The position numbers and the translations under genes were made by a program. A DNA stretch of 5,655 nucleotides from Alphaproteobacteria bacterium (GTDB lineage: Bacteria > Pseudomonadota > Alphaproteobacteria > JAEULC01). The notes beneath the pieces are model-generated. The model was not told the DNA's origin. It did not search any database and saw nothing but the letters and a program-made list of their open reading frames with translations. The stretch's first letter is position 1. Every line of letters starts with the position of its first letter. This document shows positions 1 through 4,572 of the stretch, in pieces. The DNA is taken from positions 1 to 5,655 of the forward strand of contig JADZDN010000075.1 of NCBI GenBank assembly GCA_020851015.1, given 5' to 3'.

Positions 1-213
1 CTTCGGCGGGCCGGCCAGGTCCTCGCGCATCGGGATGAAGCGCAGCGTGTAGGCGGGTCCGACGCAGCGCGCATGGGCCGGGTCGAGCGGCCGCGCGCCC
101 TTGATCGCGCCGTGGCGCAGGCCGCGCTTCAAGAGCTGCATGGTGATGGTGGCGGTGCTGGCGTAGCGCAGCTTGTCCAGCGTGTCGGCGGCCAGCGGCT
201 TCAACGTGCTCAT
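1..213 (-). CDS. RraA-family protein, N-terminal part (runs off left edge)
   Basis: Only the first 71 codons lie in the window. The protein begins MSTLKPLAADTLDKLRYAST and continues with ITMQLLKRGLRHGAIKGARP and a GPAYTLRFIPMRED stretch. This is the pattern of the N-terminal region of alphaproteobacterial proteins annotated as ribonuclease activity regulator RraA or RraA-like (typically about 230 residues). The family contains true RNase E inhibitors and also metal-dependent 4-hydroxy-4-methyl-2-oxoglutarate aldolase / oxaloacetate decarboxylases. The residues that tell these apart lie beyond the left edge, so the function stays open; an enzyme is at least as likely as an RNase regulator. The start ATG (211-213) overlaps the stop of the TIM-barrel gene in an ATGA, which implies translational coupling and supports this start. 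A weak purine patch (CGGAGC) lies about 12-15 bases upstream. Confidence 0.75.
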   Translation of the reverse strand, partial: MSTLKPLAADTLDKLRYASTATITMQLLKRGLRHGAIKGARPLDPAHARCVGPAYTLRFIPMREDLAGPPK

Positions 214-914
214 CGCCGGCCGATGCTCCGGCGCTTGCCGTTGACCGCGGCCGACGCCGCCTGGGCCGCCGCGAGCTGGTCGAGCAGCGAGGGCTTGCCC
301 GGCAGGAACGAGGCGTCGAACACCGCCGTGCCGATGGTGAAGGCGTCGGCCCCCGCGTCGGCCAGCGCCTTGACCCGCGCCGGCGAGTTTACGCTGCCCG
401 CCACGATCAGCCAGGATTCGCCCAGCGCCCCGCGCGCCGCGCGCACCAAGTCCAGCGGGTCGGAGTCGGTCGCGCGATAGGCCAGCAGGTCCACGCCCGC
501 GCAGGCCTTTGCCAGGTAGTCGCGGCAATGCCGGGCCACGTCCTCGGGCTTGCCGCGCAGCTTGGTCGGATGCCCCTCGGGGAAACCGGCGAACGGGTAG
601 TACTGGATGGCGTTGCCCGCCAGGATCTTCTGCACCCCGTCGATGTCGGTCCCGCCCAAGAGGCAGTCGACGCCGATGCGCGCCGCCACGCGCGCCGAGT
701 TCAGCGCCGCCTCGGGCGTCGTGCTGACGACCTCCATGTAGCTGACCGCGCCCATCGCCTTGATGCGCGCATGCAAAGTCTCCAGCGTCTGGTGGTCGAC
801 GCCCACGTCCTTGAACCCGACATGGCGCAGCTTCAGCGGCGCCAGGCGGTCGACCAGCTCCAGGCACTCCGGCACGGTGCGGTCGTCGCGGGTCAGCATG
901 AAGATGAAGTCCAT
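210..914 (-). CDS. TIM-barrel protein of unknown specificity, coupled to an RraA-family gene
   Basis: A complete 234-residue protein, cytoplasmic, with no signal peptide or membrane segment. It reads as a (beta/alpha)8 barrel: strand-like segments at about 2-6 (DFIFM), 29-36 (LRHVGFKD), 56-63, 81-86 (GVDCLL), 141-146 and 168-172, and a typical phosphate-binding end, IVAGSVNSPARVKALADAGA followed by DAFTIGTAVF (about 170-199). That C-terminal pattern is shared by ribulose-phosphate-binding barrels such as HisA/HisF, TrpC/TrpF and KGPDC-like proteins, so a phosphorylated substrate is an inference. GFKD (33-36), EVVS (61-64) and GGTD (87-90) are candidate active-site loops. I cannot assign a reaction. 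The start is supported by a good Shine-Dalgarno (AGGGGAGG, 921-928) six bases upstream. The stop overlaps the RraA-family start, so the two products are probably made together. The last 20 residues are Ala/Arg-rich and look like a disordered tail. Confidence 0.72.
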   Translation of the reverse strand: MDFIFMLTRDDRTVPECLELVDRLAPLKLRHVGFKDVGVDHQTLETLHARIKAMGAVSYMEVVSTTPEAALNSARVAARIGVDCLLGGTDIDGVQKILAGNAIQYYPFAGFPEGHPTKLRGKPEDVARHCRDYLAKACAGVDLLAYRATDSDPLDLVRAARGALGESWLIVAGSVNSPARVKALADAGADAFTIGTAVFDASFLPGKPSLLDQLAAAQAASAAVNGKRRSIGRR

Positions 915-920
915 CGCGCC

Positions 921-928
921 CCTCCCCT
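921..928 (-). promoter_or_regulatory. Strong Shine-Dalgarno of the TIM-barrel gene
   Basis: On the minus strand AGGGGAGG is followed by six bases and the ATG at 914. It fixes the start of this gene and shows that the gene has its own initiation region after the 222-base gap. I could not find a convincing -35/-10 pair between it and the repeat at 1000-1118. Confidence 0.7.
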
Positions 929-999
929 ACTTGTCCGGCGACAATTCCTAGCAGGACGGAACGGCGATGGGAAATCCGGGCCGGGGCGGCCGGGAGCCT

Positions 1000-1118
1000 C
1001 TCATCCTTCGAGACGGCCGCTTCGCGGCCTCCTCAGGATGACGCGATTTTTCGTTTTTTACATCAATCCATCGCGTCATCCTGCGGAGCGAGCGCAAGCG
1101 AGCGTCTCGAAGGATGAG
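1000..1118. repeat. Composite inverted repeat built of two palindromic units
   Basis: Two arms face each other, 1000-1047 and 1070-1118, around a 22-base centre that contains a T-rich tract. The outer 16 bases, CTCATCCTTCGAGACG (1000-1015), recur exactly as reverse complement at 1103-1118. The inner 14 bases, CAGGATGACGCGAT (1034-1047), recur exactly as reverse complement at 1070-1083. The 18-19 bases between these blocks differ between arms. Each arm is also palindromic: CATCCT pairs with AGGATG in both (1002-1007/1035-1040 and 1077-1082/1111-1116). The left arm has a perfect inner hairpin GGCCGC-TTC-GCGGCC (1015-1029). Conserved ends with a variable stem are typical of REP/RIME-like extragenic palindromes, and this signature is familiar from intergenic regions of several alphaproteobacterial genomes. 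No transposase and no clear target-site duplication flank it. It starts 18 bases beyond the anti-sigma stop codon. Confidence 0.88.
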
Positions 1119-1136
1119 AAACGCAAACGAGGCACC

Positions 1137-1916
1137 CTATCCCTCCAGGTCCTCGTAGATCTTCTTGGAGATATTGAGCAGCTCCTCGCGCGGCATCTGG
1201 GCCGTGATGGCGTAGCCCCTGGGCCCGTCGATCCAGTAGAACATGCCGACGCCGCTGTCGTCCTGGGCATAGCGGAACGCGGTTTCGCGGTTGCCGGTCA
1301 GGTCGCTGCGGATGTAGAGCGTCAGCCGGCGGCCTTGCGTGTCCTCGTACATGAACTGGGCGGCATTGCCGCGGTCGGTCGGCAGCAGGCGTCCGCCCAT
1401 CAGCCGGAAGCCCTTGTCGTCGAGCTTGGGCGTCTTGAGCGGGATCTTCAGGCGGCTGCTGAGCCAGCGCACCAGGTGCTCCTCTTCCGCCCGCACTTCG
1501 ACCGGGTGGCGGACCTCGGCGACATAGATGCGGTGCGCCAGGGCGGCCGGACGCACCATGGCCGACTGTTCCTGGCGCGCGGCCGTGGCGGCGTCGCGCG
1601 CATACCAGCCTCCCACGCCGCCGATCGTCACCAGCAGCGCCGACGCGGCGACGGCCGAAACCACCCGCGCCCACGGCCGCCGGTGCCAGGCCGCGCGCGG
1701 CCGGCGCGTCAGGCGCTCGGGCAGCGGCTCGGCCAGGACGGGGTCGAACTGGGCATGCAGCGCGGCGTTGATGCGCTGGTAGTCGGCCACGCGGCGCGCG
1801 TCCTCGGGCCGGTCTGCCAGCGCCGCCGTCGCTTCGGCCGCGCGCGCCGGGTCCAGCCGCCCATCGGCGAGCGCGTGCAGCACATCATCGGCGATGGGCT
1901 GGCGCTGCTCGCTCAT
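1137..1916 (-). CDS. Membrane-anchored anti-sigma factor, cognate to the adjacent ECF sigma factor
   Basis: A 259-residue single-pass membrane protein. Residues 1-80 form a cytoplasmic, helix-rich domain (DDVLHALADGRLDPARAAE near the start is typical of anti-sigma domains) that should bind and mask the sigma factor. An Arg/Pro/Trp-rich stretch (70-84) precedes one hydrophobic segment at about 84-106 (VVSAVAASALLVTIGGVGGW). Residues 107-259 should then be periplasmic, with a conserved-looking core HLVRWLSSRLKIPLKTPKLD and GGRLLP (147-179) that could sense a signal. The protein has no cysteine, so it is not a zinc-binding HxxxCxxC (ZAS/ChrR-type) anti-sigma factor. The ATG overlaps the sigma stop codon in an ATGA and has a strong AGGAGGG four bases upstream, so the two proteins are probably made in coupled amounts. 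The signal is unknown; release by proteolysis in the membrane is usual for this architecture but is not shown here. Confidence 0.85.
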   Translation of the reverse strand: MSEQRQPIADDVLHALADGRLDPARAAEATAALADRPEDARRVADYQRINAALHAQFDPVLAEPLPERLTRRPRAAWHRRPWARVVSAVAASALLVTIGGVGGWYARDAATAARQEQSAMVRPAALAHRIYVAEVRHPVEVRAEEEHLVRWLSSRLKIPLKTPKLDDKGFRLMGGRLLPTDRGNAAQFMYEDTQGRRLTLYIRSDLTGNRETAFRYAQDDSGVGMFYWIDGPRGYAITAQMPREELLNISKKIYEDLEG

Positions 1917-2521
1917 TTGACCCTCCTAAGCGCCGGGCCGGCGTCGCCGGCCAGATGGCGGCGCAGACGTTCGCGCCCGCGATGCAGGCGCGACATCACC
2001 GTTCCCATCGGCAGGTCGAGGATCGTCGCCACCTCCTCGTAGCGGAGCTGCTCCAGCCCCACCAGCAGCACGACGGCGCGCTGCTCCTCGGGCAGGGCCG
2101 CCAGCCCGCTGGAGAGCGCGCCCAGCGCCAGCCAGTCGTCCTGCGACGGCGGCACGGACGCGTGGGGCAGCGCGTCGTCGATCGAATCGTGCCGGGGCCG
2201 GCGCTTGGCCTTGCGGACGGCATTGGCGTTGAGATTGTGCATGATCGTGAACAACCAAGCCCGCATGCTTCCGTCGCGCCGCCACAACCCCAAGCGGCTC
2301 CACGCCCGTTCCAGGCAGTCCTGAACCAGATCGTCGGCGCGGTCGCGATCGCCCGCCAGCGCCAGCGCATAGCGGCGCAAATGCGGGATCTGCTCGATTA
2401 CCAACTGGTCCAGATCGTCGTCCGCCAAGGCAACGGGTCCGTCGGCCGCCGGCCAGGGTCGCCAGGGCGTCGGGCCCGCCGGGCCCGGCGCACCAACCAC
2501 CGCAACGCCATTAAACACCAC
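1913..2521 (-). CDS. ECF-type RNA polymerase sigma factor
   Basis: A 202-residue sigma-70 family protein of the extracytoplasmic function type, with regions 2 and 4 only. Region 2 spans about 44-108: the 2.2 core-binding helix is DRDRADDLVQDCLERAW (58-74), and MRAWLFTIMHNLNANAVRKA (86-105) covers 2.3-2.4, which melts and reads the -10. Region 4 spans about 137-189: LPEEQRAVVLLVGLEQLRYE then a helix-turn-helix (EEVATILDLPMGTVMSRLHR) that reads the -35. It directs RNA polymerase to stress or envelope-response promoters once released from the anti-sigma factor encoded next. The start is uncertain. The frame opens with GTG codons at 2521 and 2518, with another GTG at residue 8 and a TTG at residue 32; there is no in-frame ATG before residue 86 and no clear Shine-Dalgarno. 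Residues 1-31 are Pro/Gly/Ala-rich and may not all be translated. Confidence 0.93.
   Translation of the reverse strand: MVFNGVAVVGAPGPAGPTPWRPWPAADGPVALADDDLDQLVIEQIPHLRRYALALAGDRDRADDLVQDCLERAWSRLGLWRRDGSMRAWLFTIMHNLNANAVRKAKRRPRHDSIDDALPHASVPPSQDDWLALGALSSGLAALPEEQRAVVLLVGLEQLRYEEVATILDLPMGTVMSRLHRGRERLRRHLAGDAGPALRRVK
1921..1927 (-). promoter_or_regulatory. Shine-Dalgarno of the anti-sigma gene inside the sigma gene
   Basis: AGGAGGG on the minus strand lies within the last codons of the sigma factor gene, four bases before the anti-sigma ATG (1914-1916). With the ATGA overlap it allows efficient re-initiation, in contrast to the sigma gene itself, which has no visible Shine-Dalgarno. That would favour an excess of anti-sigma over sigma. 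Confidence 0.7.
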
Positions 2522-2525
2522 CGTA

Positions 2526-2541
2526 CCGGGAAATATTCCGG
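2526..2541. promoter_or_regulatory. Imperfect palindrome just upstream of the sigma start
   Basis: CCGGGAAATATTCCGG lies 4 bases upstream of the GTG at 2521 (minus strand). Its outer six positions on each side pair (one as G-T); the centre is AT-rich in otherwise very GC-rich DNA. It is followed by a CCGG run (2538-2549). It could be an operator or part of a promoter for the sigma gene, but no -35/-10 pair with normal spacing is convincing. In this genome CCGG-containing palindromes also arise by chance. Confidence 0.25.
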
Positions 2542-2559
2542 CCGGCCGGCTCTAAAGTG

Positions 2560-3465
2560 TCAGGAATTGACGGCGGAAGAAAGGGCTGCCGCCGCCGAGG
2601 CGCCCGACGCGACCAGCAAGGCCTGGTCCGGGCTGTCGCTGATTTCCCGCCGCCAGCGCTTCAAGGTCTGGCGCGCCTCGTCGGGATCGATGCGTTCGTA
2701 GAGCGACGCCAGGCGCGGTACACCGGCCGCGGCCGCGCGCGGCGATAGATGGGTCATGGTCGACTGGATCAGTCGATAGGCGTCCTGGAACTGCTGCGAC
2801 GTGAAGCCGCAGGCTCGGCAGGCCACCGCCAGACGGTCGCCGGCGCGATCCTCGAGAATGCGCCGGACCGCGGTGATCCTGAGGCCGACCATGCGGGCGA
2901 ACGACGCCTCGAAGGAAAGGTTTTGGCCCTGGCGCAGGCATTCGACCATCGAAGACGGCGCGGCCGCGCGACGCGCTTCGGGATCGAAGCCGTCGCGCTC
3001 CTGGCGGGTCCGGTCCAGCACCGCGGTGTCGATCGGGAAGCTGCGGGCGATGAACTCGCGCAGCGGCGGCGACACCCAGGTGTAAAGCCGCGCCGCCAGC
3101 ACGGTATCGAGCTCGCGCCGGCGCAACAGCGGCACGCGGAAGGCGATCACGTCGCGCGAGCGTTCGACCAGGCGCGCCAGCGTCGGCCGGCCGATGCGGG
3201 CCCCGTCGTTTTCGAGCATCGCGGCGACCGCGATGGGCGCCGCCACGTCGGCAAGCGCGTCGCACAGCGCCGGCGACAGGTCCGGGCGCCGGGCGATCGC
3301 CGTCTGCTCGGCCGTTCCGCCCGCGCGCAGCGTCGCGACCAGCGCAGCGTCGTCCAAGCTGCCCATTGTCCGCAGCCGCGCCAGCGCCTCGGACTCATCG
3401 GCGGCGGGACGATCGCGGACGGCGCTGTCACCCGCCGGGAGATATGGTGCGAATTCACCGGTCAT
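2560..3465 (-). CDS. DUF2336-family protein
   Basis: A 301-residue soluble protein with no signal peptide or membrane segment. The helical repeat pattern fits DUF2336, a family found mainly in Alphaproteobacteria with no established biochemical role: AIARRPDLSPALCDALADVA (57-76), AMLENDGARIGRPTLARLVE (82-101), the LLRRRELDTVLAARLYTWVS segment (113-132), and a late ACRACGFTSQQFQDAY motif (215-230). The early part resembles HEAT-like helical hairpins, suggesting a protein-binding scaffold. Family members are often somewhat longer than this. The start is bounded by an in-frame TAG 18 bases upstream, so ATG 3463-3465 is the first possible ATG; its Shine-Dalgarno is weak. The stop lies 38 bases before the sigma GTG on the same strand, so co-transcription with the sigma/anti-sigma pair is likely. 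A role in that signalling path is inference. The assignment rests on remembered family pattern, not on a search. Confidence 0.78.
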   Translation of the reverse strand: MTGEFAPYLPAGDSAVRDRPAADESEALARLRTMGSLDDAALVATLRAGGTAEQTAIARRPDLSPALCDALADVAAPIAVAAMLENDGARIGRPTLARLVERSRDVIAFRVPLLRRRELDTVLAARLYTWVSPPLREFIARSFPIDTAVLDRTRQERDGFDPEARRAAAPSSMVECLRQGQNLSFEASFARMVGLRITAVRRILEDRAGDRLAVACRACGFTSQQFQDAYRLIQSTMTHLSPRAAAAGVPRLASLYERIDPDEARQTLKRWRREISDSPDQALLVASGASAAAALSSAVNS

Positions 3466-3708
3466 TTCTTGCCGGCCAAGCTACCTTGCTTCGGTTTCGC
3501 GGTCGCGGATCAAAGTCGTGGCTGTTTCAGTCACGATCACCGCAAACTAGGCCCCAGCAATTACCGCGCACTTAAGCAAGACGGTTAACGCAGACGGGTT
3601 CCATCGTTTGTGGACCGGAAATCGGATCGCATTTTAGCGAATTTTTACTTATAGTGGACGGGCGGCGGGCTGCGTGCCCGCCGTGGCGAGCATTTACGGG
3701 CCGCGACC
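3466..3708. promoter_or_regulatory. Divergent intergenic region with AT-rich promoter-like island
   Basis: This 243-base gap separates the minus-strand DUF2336 operon from the plus-strand small gene, so promoters for both should lie here. Towards the small gene, an AT-rich stretch at about 3630-3655 ends in a -10-like TATAGT (3650-3655) but has no good -35. Towards DUF2336, the minus strand shows TTAACC (3583-3588), a 17-base spacer and GGTAAT (3560-3565), a weak -35/-10 candidate. A short inverted repeat TCGTG...CACGA (3516-3520/3532-3536) sits closer to the DUF2336 start. None is strong enough to call alone; the divergent layout and the fall in GC are the main evidence. Confidence 0.4.
3663..3683 (+). 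other. GC hairpin in the leader of the small gene
   Basis: CGGCGGGC (3663-3670) and GCCCGCCG (3676-3683) form a perfect eight-base-pair stem with the loop TGCGT. It begins 8 bases after the TATAGT -10 candidate, so it would sit at or very near the 5' end of a transcript, about 25 bases before the ATG at 3709. It could stabilise the mRNA or be a protein-binding site. No T-tract follows, so it is not an intrinsic terminator. Confidence 0.4.
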
Positions 3709-3942
3709 ATGAACGTGTCGCCCGCACAGCGACTGGTCAATTATTTGCGCGAGTTTCCGCCGGCGCGCCCGGCCGAGCGGCCGTCCGCCACGCAGACGGC
3801 CGAGGCGGCCGAACGCGCCAGGACGGCCCGACGCCCGGCCGAACCTCCGGCGCGAACCAGCGCCCCGCGCCCTGCAGCATCGCCGGAAATCGCGCCACGC
3901 CGCCTGCTGCCGCGCGGGTCGCTGGTCAACATCATCACCTGA
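3709..3942 (+). CDS. Small Pro/Ala/Arg-rich hypothetical protein with hydrophobic C-terminal tail
   Basis: A 77-residue protein that I do not recognise. It has three parts: a short amphipathic helix-like start (SPAQRLVNYLREF, 4-16), a long Pro/Ala/Arg/Glu-rich middle that should be disordered (17-63), and a compact tail LLPRGSLVNIIT (66-77). A structured start and end around a disordered linker suggests a docking or anchoring peptide, but that is inference. Support for it being real: it sits downstream of an AT-rich island in a divergent gap, an in-frame TAG at 3652 bounds the frame, ATG is the only candidate start, and no other gene competes for this stretch. Against: no Shine-Dalgarno, and long open frames arise easily at this GC content. 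It lies 66 bases before the Nudix gene on the same strand and could share its transcript. Confidence 0.5.
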   Translation: MNVSPAQRLVNYLREFPPARPAERPSATQTAEAAERARTARRPAEPPARTSAPRPAASPEIAPRRLLPRGSLVNIIT

Positions 3943-4008
3943 TCCGACCGTCCGGCGGGGACCAGTTGCCGGTTGCGGCGGGGCCCGGCGCGCGACAAAG
4001 TAGCGCGC

Positions 4009-4572
4009 ATGACCGCCAACCCGACCAGCGTACCGCCCTTGCAGCAGGGCAAGGGCCCGAGCGTGCGCGCCATTCCCGAGGGCGACACGCACGAGCGCCT
4101 GGTGTGCATGGATTGCGGCTTCATCCACTACGACAATCCCAAGATCGTGGTGGGCGCCGTGGTCGCGGTGGGCGACCAGGTCATGCTGTGCAGGCGCGCG
4201 ATCAACCCGCGCAAGGGCTTCTGGACCCTGCCGGCGGGATACCTGGAACTGAACGAGTCGGCGGCGGAAGGCGCGGTGCGCGAGGCGTGGGAGGAAGCGC
4301 GCGCCCGCATCGCGCTCGACGCGCTGCTAGCGGTCTACAGCATCCCGCGCATCAGCCAGGTGCAGTTGATCTACCGCGCGCGGCTGGCCGAGCCCGGCTT
4401 CGCCGCGGGACCGGAGAGCGAGGAGGTCGCGCTGTTCCACTGGGAGCGGATTCCCTGGAACGAGCTCGCCTTTCCCTCGGTCAACTGGGCGCTGGAGCAT
4501 TTCCGCGAGACGCGCGGCCAAGCGGTCTTCACGCCGCGCTCGAACCCGCCGGGCGAAACGGTCAGCCGCTAG
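4009..4572 (+). CDS. Nudix hydrolase, NADH-pyrophosphatase / ADP-ribose-pyrophosphatase-like
   Basis: A 187-residue cytoplasmic enzyme that should hydrolyse a nucleoside diphosphate linked to another moiety, using Mg2+. The Nudix box is clear at residues 77-96: G77, five residues, E83, seven residues, R91-E92 and E95-E96, so all metal-binding glutamates are present. The glycine normally found after EEx is Arg98 here; I recall relatives of this subgroup also deviating from glycine there. Upstream is CMDCGFIHYDNPKIVVGAVV (33-52), one CxxC knuckle of the zinc-ribbon-like lead-in seen in NudC-type enzymes; no second CxxC is present. LLAVYSIPRISQVQLIYRAR and FPSVNWALEH are typical of this subgroup. 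The frame extends back to a TTG at 3973, but ATG 4009 leaves a normal N-terminus for the family. Neither start has a clear Shine-Dalgarno. The natural substrate cannot be fixed from sequence. Confidence 0.93.
   Translation: MTANPTSVPPLQQGKGPSVRAIPEGDTHERLVCMDCGFIHYDNPKIVVGAVVAVGDQVMLCRRAINPRKGFWTLPAGYLELNESAAEGAVREAWEEARARIALDALLAVYSIPRISQVQLIYRARLAEPGFAAGPESEEVALFHWERIPWNELAFPSVNWALEHFRETRGQAVFTPRSNPPGETVSR
4569..4572. other. Shared palindromic stop CTAG of two convergent genes
   Basis: The Nudix gene ends with TAG at 4570-4572 on the plus strand and the permease gene ends with TAG at 4571-4569 on the minus strand, so both stop codons sit in one self-complementary CTAG. There is no space for an intergenic terminator, so each transcript must run antisense into the other gene. 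Confidence 0.95.

Noticed and set aside
1015..1059. Left-arm hairpin followed by a T-rich tract as an intrinsic terminator
   Set aside because: The T-tract follows the hairpin only on the plus strand, where no gene ends. For the minus-strand genes on either side the hairpin is followed by A-rich sequence, so it does not fit an intrinsic terminator for them.
528..2042. A 504-codon plus-strand open frame across the TIM-barrel, repeat and anti-sigma regions
   Set aside because: It lies antisense to well-supported genes, runs straight through the inverted repeat and has an Arg/Ala/His-rich composition with no domain; such frames arise from third-position GC bias.
2552..3265. Alternative minus-strand frame inside the DUF2336 gene
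   Set aside because: It is a shadow of the DUF2336 frame, Arg/Ala/Gly-rich with no recognisable family.
3572..3588. CtrA-like site TTAA...TTAAC in the divergent region
   Set aside because: The half-sites are separated by nine bases instead of the seven of the CtrA consensus, so it is only a near match.
3580..3612. ECF-type promoter with GGAAC and CGTC on the minus strand upstream of DUF2336
   Set aside because: Both elements occur, but with only about 14 bases between them, shorter than the usual 16-17. I could not call autoregulation from it.
3952..3972. CCGGC...GCCGG inverted repeat between the small gene and the Nudix gene
   Set aside because: Five base pairs with an 11-base loop and no T-tract are expected by chance at this GC content.
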